This document shows, piece after piece, positions 11,559 through 27,839 of a stretch of 64,000 nt of DNA. The notes under the pieces were generated by a model, which saw only the letters and a list, made by a program, of their open reading frames with translations, ran no database searches and was not told where the DNA came from. The number at the start of each line of letters is the position of its first letter. Position 1 is the stretch's first letter. A program made the translations under genes and the position numbers. Origin of the DNA: Cavia porcellus (taxonomy: Eukaryota > Chordata > Mammalia > Rodentia > Caviidae); assembly GCF_034190915.1 (NCBI RefSeq), contig NW_026947500.1, positions 18,040,501-18,104,500 of the forward strand, read 5' to 3'.

Positions 11559-13221
11559 AACTTTGCTGTTTTTTAGGATTTTGAGTGTGAACTCATTCAT
11601 TCTGTAGATAATTCTGTTTTAGTAATATTATTGTTAACCTGCAACAACAGGACACCACCACCCCAAAATAGAAGGCATTAAATTGGGATTTACACCTTTG
11701 AACTGGAGAAAACCTTTCATACTAGAGAAAACACTACAGAAGGAGAAATCATACATTTTTGGGCTATGTGAAAAAGTAAGACTTCCAGGCAAAACACACC
11801 ATTACTGTAGTTAGACTACAGTAAACTTGATTTTTTTAAATGTGCTACATACATGATACAGAGTTGGCATACATGATGTGAACTGGATAATGATGTTAGA
11901 GTTGACATATAAAAGAAAGGCAATAGAGCCCTGAATGGTCACTCTGTTAATAGGATACTCATAAGACAAACCTCTGGAAAATCCCATTTCACTAAGTAAA
12001 GAACTGTGAAGTAAGGGAGTAATGAGACAGTTGTGCTAAGATTTAAAAAGCCCACCATTAGCAAGAGTAAGACCAAAGATACTCTGTTCTAATTTCTGTA
12101 AGTTGGGCTAATCTTTCTGAGGGGCACATTGGATTGATGTTAAGGGTCTGTGCCAGCCAGACCCACAGGATTTCCCACCTGAGACAGTAGGGTGAATGTT
12201 GCCCATAGTACCTCTCTGAGCACTTCTGTGAGAAAGACATGGATTTTGTAACATAAGCCACTCACTGTAGGTCATGGCACATGTGAACAGTCACTTCTAG
12301 CTGTTAAATAACAAGGGAAATTGAGTTCTAACATACATCATTGGTCAGTTTCAGAACCCCAAAAGGTTCTAATATACATCATTGCTCAGTTTCAGAACCC
12401 CACAGAGAAAAATCTACGGCTCAGCTGCTGCCAGAGTCGGCCTGGCATTGGACTTTTCATTATTGTTTGCTAAAACACAGCACACAGTATTTTCACAGTT
12501 CTGACATGCACAGCTAGCTTTCAGCCTAGAATTCTCTGAGTAGCTAAATCATCAGCTTTACATGTGCATAATATACAGTTATTTTCAGAATGAAAAGACA
12601 TAGAAAGTTTACCTTCCTTTCATTTGCCAAGAAAAAATTGCTCAAAGTCAGCAGAAGCCAAGAAAATACAACTTCAATTCAGGAGTGGGATTAAAAGAAA
12701 CCCTGGACTGAGAAGTATATAGGAAGCCGCAGAAGCCCTGGTGCTAACAGAAAAGGAATACAAAGAACACAGGGGAAAAAATCTTCAAAAGATAGGTAGT
12801 TATAAGAAGAAGTTAGAAGATTATAGATGTGTGACAATGATTTACTTATTTTTCTCAGTAAGAAAAAAGGTTATTATAATCCAGGGAGAAGTTTGCAAAA
12901 GAAAGTTATTGTCCACTTTGGTAATGAAACAAAATATGTCCCTGTTTAAACAACAGATAGGATAAAAGTTAATTCATTTGACACTGAAGCTCAGATGTTT
13001 TACTTTGATGAGCACAGGTTTGGTGATACAAGATTACAGGTACTTTTTTCAGTATTGGTACTTGGTTAAAAGTGCGTATACAGATTAACACATAGCTATA
13101 ATCTTCAAACTTCATCATGCATATACATAATTGTGTTGTTTCACATTTTAGAATAAACCTTAGCATGAGAAAGTAAATGATAGACTAACTGATAGTTAAA
13201 TGTTCAAAATCTTGATATAAT
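11559..13221. other. unassigned stretch
   Basis: No gene recognised. A 36-base direct tandem duplication sits at 12327-12402. AACTGGAGAAAACCTTTC near 11700 resembles a zinc-finger linker but has no finger around it. Confidence 0.5.
12327..12402 (+). repeat. short tandem duplication
   Basis: GTTCTAACATACATCATTGG and its continuation CAGTTTCAGAACCCC are repeated about 40 bases later with two substitutions and an AAAG spacer. It lies in unassigned DNA. Confidence 0.8.
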
Positions 13222-13237
13222 AGAAATGGTGTGCTTA

Positions 13238-13338
13238 GGGCTAGGGATTTAGCTCAGCGGTATAAGTGCCTGCCTGACAAGAGATCGTGAGTTTGATCCT
13301 TGGTACCAAAGAAAGGAATTAAAAAAAAAGAAGAAGAA
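13238..13338 (+). mobile_element. ID-type SINE with target-site duplication
   Basis: GGGCTAGGGATTTAGCTCAG is followed by a box B-like GAGTTTGATCC and an A-rich GAAGAAGAAG tail. Flanks AGAAATGGTGTGCTTA and AGAAATGGCATGCTTA are a 16-base duplication with two mismatches. Confidence 0.87.
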
Positions 13339-13599
13339 GAAATGGCATGCTTAACAGAACTTGAAAATAACGGGAATGGAGAGTAGACATGTAAACTAAT
13401 AGACTTATTTTACATAGAGGGAATCAACATGTTTTTCAAAGTTCATAAGAGATGACTAAAGAATATAATTTTAAATTATATAGATAGTCATATTTGATGT
13501 ATTAAATGGGAGAATGCTTGGCGTAGAAAGAAGGTAAATGAACAAGTTTCTTTTATGTCATGAATTCAGTTTTAGGGTTTAGATGATAGATAGCATAAG

Positions 13600-13705
13600 A
13601 ATCAGAGATCTAGCTATATACTTGTGATCCCAGCACTTAGGAGGCTAAAGTAGGAATGTCACCAGGAATTCGAGACCTATTTCAAAAACAAGCAACAAAA
13701 GAAAG
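13600..13705 (+). mobile_element. B1-like SINE, decayed
   Basis: The sequence TGATCCCAGCACTTAGGAGG then GAATTCGAGACCTATTTC matches a degraded B1 body. Confidence 0.6.
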
Positions 13706-14374
13706 AGCTAAGTATTCTGATTGCTGTCCAGAATAACTAAAGCGAATACTGTTTATGTCTAGGGAGTAAAATTTATCCAGGACTAAGATGGAGACTTGAC
13801 TTTTATTCTTTGTACCATTTATTTAAAATTTTATATATGTTTAAATATCCTTAGTCAATGTCTTTTTTAAAGTAAGTATTGCAAATCATTACAGCCAGGA
13901 TTTTTCTTTGACTTTTGGTATGTCCTGATAATGTCTTGAGTCCACCGAAATACTAATGTGCTGATAGAAGTGACTGTTTCTATCCCTTTGGGGTGCATCA
14001 GCTCTGAGCACAATTTTAACAACTGTAGAGTGTGATAGGAAGGGCGTGCAGGCTGGTGGGGACATCTAGAATGCTGCGTGTTACCTGCAGATGCATTGCT
14101 CGGCAGGATAGAAATCCGTAATAGGGGACCAGGATTGTCCGCTGTGGAGCTATGGAGGAAAGTGTATATTGATCTGTGTGGGCAGAAACAGGACCAATGG
14201 ATAGCAACTAAATCGCAGAATTGTAAACAACTTTCCAGCTATTAGAGCTGGGTAACCATGTCACAGTGTTCAGACAAAGGTCTTGTAGAGAGGACTTGTA
14301 TGTTTGATTAGGATTCTTGTGAAGGTCTTCTGAACTTCCTTGCAACTTTCAGGAGGAAAGGGAACTAGTTAGAA

Positions 14375-14525
14375 AGATTTTTTTTTCAATACTATAGATT
14401 GAATCCAGGGCTTCACACTGAGCTACACGCCTAGACCTTTTTATTTTGAGACAGAGTCTTGCTGAGTTGCCCAGACAGGGTCCCAGAATGATAGGATTAT
14501 ATATGTTTGCCACCACAGCCACATT
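14375..14525 (-). mobile_element. B1+ID composite SINE, decayed
   Basis: Minus-strand order: an ID-like half (ATTGAATCCAGGGCTTCACA, GAGCTACACGCC) and then a B1-like half (TTTGAGACAGAGTCTTGCTG, GTTTGCCACCACAGCC). This dimer type is known from non-murine rodents. Confidence 0.7.
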
Positions 14526-14622
14526 GCTACTACAAAAAAATTTTGTAAGATGTTCCACAGTCATATTTCTGCTCTTTCTGACTCAGAGTTACAGTTAACA
14601 AAGATGTTTTTGCTTGCTGCTT

Positions 14623-14776
14623 TGTTTTTTTTTTTTTTTTTTTTTTTTTGAGACAGGGTCATTGGTGTGGTGCAGGCTGGCCTTGAACTCACAGGCTGGC
14701 CCAGCTTGGGCTTGAAGTCATGGCCATCCTTCATGCCTGAACCTAGAGTCACAGCAGGTGCCGTCATACCTAGCTT
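14623..14776 (-). mobile_element. B1 SINE
   Basis: A poly-T run is followed by TTTGAGACAGGGTCATTGG and CAGGCTGGCCTTGAACTCAC, the reverse of the B1 consensus. Confidence 0.75.
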
Positions 14777-15017
14777 AACCAGCATTTTTGAATAGCCATG
14801 TTTTCAGTGGGCTTTAGGATACAGAAATAAATAAGAATAGATTCAAGAAACTTAGTCTGGTATTGTGTATTTCAGTTTTAAGTAAGGAATAATAGCTACT
14901 TTGTAGAGTTTTTGTAAGAAAAAAGTGATTTAATATTTGTGTGTAGCATTTAGTAAGTGCTAAAGAGAAGTGATCATTTTTTTGACACATCAAATGTTTG
15001 CATAATTTTCCTCGTTG

Positions 15018-15706
15018 GAGTTCCAGTACACTGGCTTGGGCCTGGGGAGAGCTTAAGATCATCGTTCCCAGCAGTTAAGTGCCCGCAAGCTTCCAACCAC
15101 ACTAGACTAGGCTCGGCAGGTTTCATGGGCCTAACTGGACCATCTCAAGTGACCTTCTGTCAACCTGGGAGCTGAGGCTGCATGAGGTGAGTTCCAGCAC
15201 ACTGGCAGGGGTTCTGGGGAGAGTTTAAGATCATCGTTCCCAGTGGTTAAGTGCCCTCCCAGTGTCTAGCCACACTAGACTAGGCGCACCAAGTTTCGTG
15301 GACCTAACTGGACCAGCCCCAGTGACCTTCTTTCAATCCAGGGAGCTGAGGCCATGTAAGATGAGTTCTAGCACAATGGTGTGGACCTGGAGAGAGTCTA
15401 AGATCATCACTCCCAGCAGTTAAGTGCCTGCCCAGCTTCCAGACACACTGGACTAGGCTTGTGAGGTTTTGAAGGCTAACTAGACCATACCCAGCAACCT
15501 TCATTCAATCAGGGAAGCTGAGGGCACATGAGATGAGTTCCAGCACATCAGTGCTAGTCCGGGGAGAGCTTTAGACCATCACCCACAGTGGTTAGGAGCC
15601 CGCCCAGCTTCCTGGAACACTGGAGGTGGAACGAGAGATCCTGTGGGCCTGACTGGGCCATATTCAGCAACCTCTACTCAGTCCCAGGAGCCAAGGGCAT
15701 AGGAGA
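15018..15706 (+). repeat. L1 5' UTR promoter monomers (4 copies)
   Basis: Units start with GAGTTCCAG-type sequence at 15018, 15189, 15363 and 15535, and a partial fifth begins at 15707. Spacing is 171, 174, 172 and 172 bases. Each contains AAGATCATC-like, GTTAAGTGCC-like and CACACTAGACTAGGC-like blocks, diverging steadily toward ORF1. Tandem monomers upstream of ORF1 are the promoter architecture known from rodent L1s. The fourth unit is the most diverged. Confidence 0.9.
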
Positions 15707-15768
15707 TGATTTCCAACATGCCCAGGGGAAGCTTTGGAACATCACTTGAAACACAGAAATACAGGAAA

Positions 15769-16940
15769 ATGACAAGACGAAAGATCAAAATGCAATCTCA
15801 AACCTCCAGCCCATCCCAAGAAAGCCTAGGAGCCATATACATAGAAGAAAATATAAGCCATACACCTGAAATACATGAAATAATAGCAACTGAAATAACA
15901 AAGTAACTCTGGGAAGCTTTAAAGGAATTCAAATTAAAAGAAATCTAGGTAAAAGAAGAAATGATAAAAGTAATGAAAGAAATGTTGAACACATCTAAAG
16001 GCACAATTTAAAAATTAGAGAAAAATGCAAAAGCACAGAATATATGAAGCAGATTCAAAGAGATATACAGGAAATGAAAAATTCCATTGAAAGTTGTCAA
16101 AACTGCCTCACCGAAAGTGAAGATAGAATTTCAGATCTTGAAGACAAGATTGCAGCTAGTGAACAGGAAAGGAAATATCTTTTAAAAATAACAAGGAATC
16201 AGGAAATAACAATTCAACAGCTGCAAGATGATACAAAGAAAAACAACATAAAGTTGATAGGGATCAATGAAAAAGAAGGGGACAACACAAATGATACCAA
16301 GAGGCTATTTACAGAAGTAATAGCGGATGCCGGGCGTGGTGTCTCACCCCTGTAATCCCAGCACTCGGGAGGCTGAGGCAAGAGGATCATTTCGAGTTCA
16401 GGACTAGCCTGGGCTACAAAGTGAGCTCAAGGCCAGCCTGAACTGCATAGAGAGACCTGTCTCAAAGACAAAAAAAAAAAAAAAAAAAGTAATAGCTGAA
16501 AATTTCCCAACATGAAAATAGAAACTGACATCAGGATCAGTGAAACACATAGAACTCCAAATAGCCATAACCAAAATAAAACTACACCCAGACATATAAT
16601 AATCATCATCCCAGAAATCCAACATAAGAATAGAATATTAAAAGCTGTTAGAAAAGACAGATCACCTATAAAGGAAAACCTATCAGAATCACAGCAGACT
16701 CTCAGCACAAACAATGAAGTCAAGAAGAGCATGGAGCAAAGTATTTCAGATCCTAAAGGAAAATGACTTCTAGCCTAGTACCGTGCAAAACTGTCCTTCA
16801 GAATGGATGGATAAATAAGGTACTTCGATGACAAAGAACAGCTGAAGAACTTCATGATCACCAAACCAACCCTGCAAAGAATACTGAAAGACATTCTAGA
16901 TACACATAAGAAAAAACCACGAAGCAAGGCAGACAGTTAA
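15769..16940 (+). pseudogene. L1 ORF1, broken
   Basis: It starts MTRRKIKMQSQTSSPSQESL. Fragments then show the coiled coil (LTESEDRISDLEDKIAASEQ) and RNA-binding core (RHIIIIIPEIQHKNRILKAV). Stops occur near 15903, 15945 and 16070, and a B1 interrupts it at 16325. ORF1p is an RNA-binding trimer that packages L1 RNA; no full protein is possible here. Confidence 0.85.
16325..16487 (+). mobile_element. B1 SINE, well preserved
   Basis: It begins GCCGGGCGTGGTGTCTCACC and has the characteristic rodent internal duplication: CTAGCCTGGGCTACAAAGTG followed by a second CCAGCCTGAACTGCATAGAG block. It ends in an A-run. AGTAATAGC stands on both sides (16316-16324 and 16488-16496), a target-site duplication. 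This copy is younger than the L1 it interrupts. Confidence 0.93.
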
Positions 16941-16977
16941 ACAGAATGGAAAGGTAAAGCTGCAATAGCAGAAAATA

Positions 16978-20873
<3,896 letters not shown>

Positions 20874-21428
20874 TTATGATTGCCCATTACATTGCTTTGA
20901 AGCCTTATAATGTTTTCATTCATTAGTTGGAATGGTTTTATTTTGATTTATTTGGTTTTATTATGTCTGATGGTATGAACAGCTCTTTTAAAGAAAACAA
21001 GACATTATGGCAGCCATTGCTTATTTAATATCATCTTGGTTTAAAGTCCTACCATGCTTTTGTTCTTCTGTTTGCATTGGTTCTATCATGTTTTGTCTTA
21101 TTGGATTTTAATATATGTGATAGTATAACAAATTTTTCATGGAAAATGAGATAATGTAGTAGCCATTGTTCATTTTCTGTTATTTGTTTCTGAATGCCCC
21201 TTAATACTTTCATTCTCTTGAATGGTTTTACACTATTTTGTCATGTTTGATACTGTTGTATGTGAAGGTATGCCCAACTATTTCAAAGAAAGAGACATTA
21301 TGGTAGCTACTGTTAGTATCTGGTTGTCTTGTGGTGAAGTACTGTGTTGCTTACATTGTTCCGTTCTGATCTGCTTTGTTCTGTCCTCTTTTGTTGTAAT
21401 CTCTTTAAAATAAAGTAAAAAAAAATTT
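20874..21428 (+). repeat. L1 3' UTR built of repeated units
   Basis: Three diverged units each end in a block like CATTATGGCAGCCATTGCTT (21004), TAATGTAGTAGCCATTGTTC (21151) and CATTATGGTAGCTACTGTTA (21296), spaced about 145 bases. Related blocks occur in the HAL1 3' regions of this window. The unit ends with AATAAAG and an A-run near 21405-21428. Confidence 0.7.
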
Positions 21429-22380
21429 TTTTCCTCACTGGAGACCGTGGCACTTGAGCAACACAGCAGCCACTTAGCTGTCTGATTTAGCCAGAGCTAG
21501 ATGAAGCCGTGAGCTGCAGACCGGCAGTTACAGATTAATGTCCTGTAAATACAGTGAACCATTGCTTGAAACTGTTCTCTTGATGGAATAAAGGATCTGT
21601 TCATTTGCCTCCTGTTCCTTCCTGTTCACAATAAATATTTCTCTTTGAGCCTGGAGCAAATGCTCTTTCCTCCTTGAAGTCATATCCGCCTTCACATTGA
21701 ACAGCCCTCCTGCTTGTCTGAACCCTCTTAGGACCCTTTGCACAGTTAGCAGTGTTTGTGTCTGCATCTTGTCTTCCAGGAGTCTGTAAATGCACAAAGG
21801 AGAGTACCTCTCCTTTTTCTCCATAATGTCCTTACTTCCTAGGTCCTGTGAGCCATATACACTGAATCTTAGGTTTTCTCCCAGCAGAATTAAAAATCTT
21901 TAAAAAGCTGAACATGGTAGTACAAGCCCATAACCAAGCACTCTGGGAGACTGATGCAGGAGGATCATGAGTTCAGGTCTCATCTGAGCAATTTAGTGAG
22001 ACCTTATCTCCAAAAACACATAAATACAACTCAGTGTACCTCAGGGCAGAAGACCTTGGTTCAATCTCCAGTACTGCAGAATGCGTAAATCAAAGTTTTA
22101 GAATGAACTAGGAAATATTTTAATAATATATTTAATCTAGTATATCAACATTATTTCAGTATGTGATCAATTTAACAATTACTGGTGAGAAGTTTTATTT
22201 TTTATGCTGTCTTCAAAATCCTGCCTTTTACATTAACAGCAGGTCTCAATCTGGTCTAGCCACATTTTAATGAAGGATGCTGTACTGGACAGCAGAGGCC
22301 CAGCACATTGTGATAATTAGTAGATAAGTATCCCAAGATACACTTTCAAAAATAGTGTTTTTTTCCTTCTCCCCCAACAG
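21429..22380. other. unassigned upstream flank of the ATG exon
   Basis: Apart from a B1+ID composite at 21903-22082, I see no gene or repeat here. The final 40 bases are the pyrimidine tract and acceptor of the ATG exon. Confidence 0.6.
21903..22082 (+). mobile_element. B1+ID composite SINE, decayed
   Basis: A B1-like half (AGCACTCTGGGAGACTGATG, AGGATCATGAGTTCAGGTCT) is followed by an ID-like half (TACAACTCAGTGTACCTCAG, TGGTTCAATCTCCAGTACTG) on the plus strand. Confidence 0.7.
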
Positions 22381-22468
22381 ATTACCATGGCTGCGGGAGT
22401 CGTGCCACCCAGTGAACCACCATACTCTGTGCTGGTGAATAACAGTGGGTATGCGGCATACGTGAAGG
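22381..22468 (+). CDS. PTPDC1: PTPDC1 upstream coding exon (ATG exon)
   Basis: Seen: a pyrimidine-rich tract ending in CCCCCAACAG, then a short leader and ATG at 22387 in a good context (ACCATGG). The reading frame begins MAAGVVPPSEPPYSVLVNNS and continues to a phase-1 donor (G|GTAATG, donor GT at 22469). This closely resembles the N-terminus of the long PTPDC1 isoform as I know it from human. The exon starts with a splice acceptor, so at least one non-coding 5' exon lies upstream, and I could not identify it in 1-22380. The next coding exon is 59799-59970, so this transcript spans a 37 kb intron. PTPDC1 is a phosphatase of the dual-specificity/CDC14-like group linked to cilium biology. The first 28 residues lie outside the catalytic domain and diverge from human, as expected for a weakly constrained leader. 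Confidence 0.9.
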
Positions 22469-23789
22469 GTAATGTCTCTTTAATACATTTTTATCCCTTT
22501 GTGTAAGTGTGTGAATGAGTGTGGAAGCAGAGTCTCAGTTCTTCATTTAGAAATGCTAAGATCCGGGTGTTCCTAAGGCCTTTCGTTGATTTCTACCTTA
22601 CCGCTTTGGACTATTAAGATTCCTTTGAAAACTCTGAATAATGATCGTGGCCTTTCTAGAAGGGAAGTTTCAAACATGTTTATCTCCTGCATTATTATCT
22701 CAGACTGAGATTATGCCTTTGCGCCTATCACCCAACGCCTCCTTATGAATCAACTATTCATTTTTTCCTCCTCCAGTTTCTTGCAAGTGCCACTTAGGAA
22801 GCACATTCAGAGCCCTGGAGCCCTGCTTCTCCCAGGGTTATTTTCGCTCTTACGTCTCCTTCCCACACACTTGATTTTTCTACTGCACCTCATGCAGAGA
22901 AGTATGCTGTGACTTGGACTCCCGCTGCCTCCCTTGCCCTTCACTGCATTGTGTGTCTGAGCTGGGAGCTGTCCTGATTCCTTGATGGCTATCACTCAGG
23001 TTTCTGTTACGATGCGAAGGTAGCTGAGACAAGTCACCCTAAAGAAGGAAAAGGTTATTTTGGCTTTTGGTTTCAGAAGTTTCAGTCCATGGTCATTTGG
23101 TCTTTTGCCTCAGCTGGGGCAGTACCTTATGGCAGAGGAAAGTGCTCACTTCAGGAGGTCCAAGGCTCGCCTCCCAGTAGGCCTCCCCTGCTAATGGTTC
23201 CACCACTTCCTGGGAGCACCCAGGTTGACACCCAAGCCTATGGTACATGACGCTTCATGGGACAGTTCAGATCACACCTGGCATCAACCTTGGTGCTGCC
23301 ACCCAGGTTAAGCAGGAGAAACGTGAGTGATTTCACTTTGGTGATACTGTGCTGGCGTTATTTTTTAATTCTCTATGCTGGGTTTGGCTGAGTTCCTTTA
23401 GTACTCCTATATAGGAACTTTGCAGTATTTCTTTCCAAGATGTGGTTATATAAGGAAGACACAAGAAGGAAGAGTAACTAAAAGGATTACAGTTCAGGGA
23501 TTTCTGGGAACAGTTTGCTCTCAGAGTTACTTTTGTGTTTGCTGGAATCTGGCAGCTCCATCAAGAGGAGCACTCGTTCATCCTGTGTTGAACTTTGCCT
23601 AAATTCCAGATCTGTGTAGATCCTCTTCCCTCTGCCCGCTGTGTCTGACTCTAGAGAAACTAATACTCCTGCTAACTGCCATTTGTAGACAGCTTATAGA
23701 GGCCATATTTACTGTTGGTTTTCCTGGCCTTAGAGAGACGTGCTCTTAAAACAAATGCAGTAGTGGTGTGTATAGGAGGGCCCTGAGCA

Positions 23790-23829
23790 CGCACACATGC
23801 GCACACATACACATACACACACACACACC
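23790..23829 (+). repeat. CA-rich microsatellite
   Basis: An impure CA repeat, with CACACATACACATACACACA at its core. Confidence 0.85.
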
Positions 23830-25879
23830 CTCCTGTCTAGTGGTGTCTCCAGGTGCCAAAGACAGCCAGAAAAACCCTACACATTTCCAAATGCTATCTC
23901 TTTTGTGATCCACTAGGTAAGCTGATGTTTACCTTTCCCCAAAATATCTTTTTTCAGTAAAAATTTCTCTTATTATGTAAATGCAGCTTAATTTTAGTGA
24001 GGAAAACACTGAAAAAGATAAAATGCATTTCATATTCTACTTTCTTAGTGTATCTCATCTATAAAGTAGGTATACGTCATTAAATTTTAAGAGTTGAAAG
24101 TATTTTTTTTAATGTTGTCTAGTAAATTCATAGGTCAACTTATCAGTAGGGTACTTACATATTTTTACAGGAAAATAGAAAATCATCAGGAACTAGATTT
24201 GAAATGAGAAACAGACCTAGATTTAAATCTTGGTTTTACTACTTGAAAGTAAAGCAAAAAAAAAAAAAAAAAACATTTTTGTTATAAAGAGTTTCAAATA
24301 GTTACAAAGTATACAGAGTAAAATAAAGGCCCACATCCTCATTCGTCACCTGCCCTACGTGTGCCGTCCCACAGATGTGTGTCTCTCAGTCACGCAGCCC
24401 CTTGTTTCCCCCACATCAGATTGCTTTGGAGGTAACTAAAGACACTGTTGTTTTATTCGTTTAGTAACTATCTTGTCTTTACCATAAGCAAAATAATTAA
24501 TAATTGCTTAATGTCATCAAATATCTACTATTTATATCTGTTATATTTATACGTAACATTTATACTGGGATCCAAAAAAATCTCAATATATTGTCATTGG
24601 TAGCTATACAGCTGAAGTTTCTTAAACTTGTGTTTCTGGTCTCTCTATTTGCTTAATTTATTAGTTGAAGAAATCTGGATTTTGGCCTTGTACATCTTGC
24701 CAGTATCTGTATTTTGCTGATTCTGTCTGCATGGTATTTTCAATATATTAATAGATGGAGATAGAGTAAAATCAGATTTCTTTTCATTGTGAAGAGTATT
24801 TCATAGGATGCAAAGTTTTCCTCCATCAGGATCCCTATCCTGCCTAATTTTGCAACGATAGTATTTTGTTTTGAAATAACTTCAAACTTACAGAAAAATT
24901 ATAAGAAAAGCACACATAGAAATCTCCTATCTTCTGTTCAACCAAAAACTTCCATTAAGATTTTGCCAACTGTCCCAGTAACAATTTGTAATGTTTTTCT
25001 GACATTTTCCAAGTTTTCAGGCTGTTCTGCAGGGTTACACCTTTCTGGTAGAAACATCAGAGTTGACTCTGCTTTTCCCACTGCACCCCTCCACATGGCA
25101 CAAGATGTCATTTTCCGCATCACTAAAGATACAGTTTGATCACATTAGTTAATCAGTGGCTCCTGAGATGTGTCCATCGTAAGTTATTCTTTTTCTCTTC
25201 ATAGTTCATATATTATGAAAAGATGAGTTGGAACCACATACTCTCTTCCATGTTGAACTCTGACCCAGTGCTTTTAGCATGTATTTTATTTCTTGCCTGA
25301 GTTAATAATGACAGTGATAATTCAATGGAAACGTTCTAATTCCATCATTTCTTCTGCATTTATTGGGTAGCATTCTGCTAAAAAGAGGAATTTTCTCATT
25401 AATTTGTTCAGTTACTTATTTCGGTGTAGAATCCTTTTTTGTTCAGTAGAAATAATCTCATTTATTTTGTGGCTTCCCCTATTCCATGTGTAGCCAGTAG
25501 GAGCTGCCCCTTCTGATGTTGTCTGTGTCCTTTGTCCCATTCCTACCCTTTCTGCATTCCTCACTCTGGCACAGTGGGATCTCCCAGTTCATCTTGCTTT
25601 TTCCCTGCGCACCCTGAAATCAGCTGTGTCCGCAAGGTGCTTTGGTGAGTGGTGCTTAGAACCCAGATCTGGGAGTGCTCACTTCTTAGTCCTGGCATGT
25701 AAAGGTTCCCAACCCTCTCAGGGGACAAAAGGCGGAAATACAGGTTTATACACACAGTTTGGGTTTATACTGCAGATTGCCTGAATCTGCAACATACAGT
25801 GTATATGCATGTCGTTACATCTAGTTCAAATCCAGCATTCTACCATTATTCCATCCTTTTGCCTGTTTATAATTTCCTG

Positions 25880-26910
25880 CTCCAAGAATGATAGACTTGC
25901 CTTTTATTATTTCCAGTGTCTTTACTTCCTTAGTCCTTCCTAACCCTAACCCTAAAAACCAACCTCGTGCTCCACCCACCTCCCTACTATCCCATAGTTA
26001 CCACCAATCGACTTTCTGAATCCACAGATTTCCTTCTTCTGAATAGCTGTATAAACAAAATCATGCAATATAAGGTATCTTATAATTGGATTATTTCCCA
26101 TGGCATAATGTTTCTCAAGATGTTACATATTGTTACATTGTTAGTACTTGTATATTAATTTTCAGTTGTTTGGTATACCGCACTTACTAATGCATGTGTT
26201 AATTGATGATGAAATGGGATTGTTCTCCCTTTTTGGCTAGTATGTATTATTCTGCCTTGAATGTTTGTGTACAAGATTGTATGTGGACATAATGTTTTCA
26301 TTTTTGGAGGGTATATACTTAGATGAGTTGTAATGTTAACTCTAATTATGTAAAGAACTATAAGGCTTTTCAAAAGTGGTTGCTCTGTTTATCATAGTAG
26401 CAATGTCTAAGGGTTCCTGGTTTTTTTGTTCTGTTTTGTTTAATAATCTCACCACTTGCATCCATTTGACTTTTCAAATATAGCCCTTCTGGGTAGTATT
26501 ATCTTTTTTTTTTTTTAATCTTTTTGAGACAGGGTCTCACTATGCAGTTCAGGCTGGCCTTGAGTTCATTTTGTAGCACAGGCTGGTCTCAAACTTGCGG
26601 CGATCCTTCTGCCTCAGCCTTCCAAGTGCTGGGATTACAGGTGTGTGCCACCACCACTGGCTTTCCTTTTCTTTCTTTTTTTATTTTGTACAAGGACTCA
26701 AACTCATAACCTCATGCTTGCCAGATAGGCACTGTGCCACTGAGCTCTATCCCTGGCCCGGGTTAATATTGTCTTAACTCATTGTGGTGTTAATATGTAT
26801 TTATGTAACGACTAACAATGTTGAACATCTTTTTATGTGTCTTTGACCATTTCTATATCTTTTTTGGAAAAATGCCCATTCAAATTGCTGATTTGTTTTT
26901 TAACATTACT
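25880..26910 (-). mobile_element. ancient L1 fragment
   Basis: Minus-strand match to the 3' half of old L1s (CATGGCATAATGTTTCTCAA, GTGTACAAGATTGTATGTGG, TTGAACATCTTTTTATGTGT). It is interrupted by the B1 and ID SINEs at 26505-26762. Confidence 0.7.
26505..26762 (-). mobile_element. B1 followed by ID-like SINE
   Basis: Poly-T, then TTTGAGACAGGGTCTCACTA and GCTGGGATTACAGGTGTGTG (B1, reversed). This is followed by CAAGGACTCAAACTCATAAC and GAGCTCTATCCCTGGCCC (ID, reversed). It may be one composite insertion into the old L1. Confidence 0.8.
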
Positions 26911-27045
26911 GAGATACAATTCACCCTTTTAAAGTAATCGTTGGTCGTTACACAGGGCAGTGCAATCATCACCACTACCTTAACCCAGAATATTTTCATC
27001 AGCCTGTGAGAAACTGCAGCCCTGCCTTTCCATCAGTGGATGTAA
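26905..27045 (-). mobile_element. ancient L1 3' fragment, part 1
   Basis: GAGATACAATTCACCCTTTT followed by GCAATCATCACCACTACCTT is the classic reversed 3' end of old L1s. The matching continuation stands at 29045-29560, so about 2 kb was inserted into it later. Confidence 0.65.
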
Positions 27046-27839
27046 AGTGAAGTGCCTCTGTCTTAGACTCTAGTCCACCTGAGGCTGCCCTTCCCCACCC
27101 TGTGCACCAAAGTTAACGAGGAGCGCCTACTCAGTTTAAATTCTGGGAGCATAGCTGCAGACCAAGGATAGCTTATCAGCAGCCAAGAACTTTCTGTGCC
27201 TTATACCCTCTTCCCTCCCACTCTTCCTTCTCTCGGCAGCTCTTTAGATCCTCCTCTGGCAAACTATCCAAAAGGGATAGGTTGTGAACCTTCAGCACAA
27301 TCAGTGGGGAAACGTCAGCTGCTTCTCCTGTGTTAGGGATAAAAGAGGAGACCCTCCTTTGTCTTTTGCACCTGCCACCTCTTTGCTGGGATGTGCTTAT
27401 GTCCTTTTTGCAAAAGTAGAAAGTCTTATTGAGATTCTTTCAGGTCGTGACCTAGATCTCCAATCTCCCAAATGAGTGTACGATGAAGGCTTAAATAAAT
27501 GAGACAAGTAGTATGATTTTAGGGCTCCAGGAGGATCAAAACCCTTTAGCTGAGTTCCATACTCTGAGGACTAAGACAAAGAATTCTTTGGACCGCCCAC
27601 TTTTATTATGTCCAAACAAAGAGTGGGGAAACTGAGGAAAGTGTGGGCAATGAGCAGGACCTTGGGAGTCATTTCAAAGACTTCTCCAAGTAATCATGTT
27701 AGTTTAGGAGGACTGTCTTATCTTCATAAAGACATGGTAGGACTGAGACTGCAGGAGTGAAATCCCTTCAGCTGCAAAGTCTCTATTTACTTAATTAGTG
27801 TTGGAGCCAAGGTGTCTTCTGCTGTGGCCTTCTCTTTTG

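Noticed and set aside
11640..11780. Possible zinc-finger remnant (AACTGGAGAAAACCTTTC)
   Set aside because: One linker-like phrase without any paired Cys or His; not enough to call a pseudogene.
23000..23310. Possible LTR or DNA-transposon remnant
   Set aside because: The phrase TTTCAGTCCATGGTCATTTG suggests a repeat but I could not find ends, duplications or a firm family match.
25945..25962. Telomere-like CCTAACCCTAACCCTAA
   Set aside because: Only about two and a half units, inside a decayed L1 fragment; far too short for an interstitial telomere tract.
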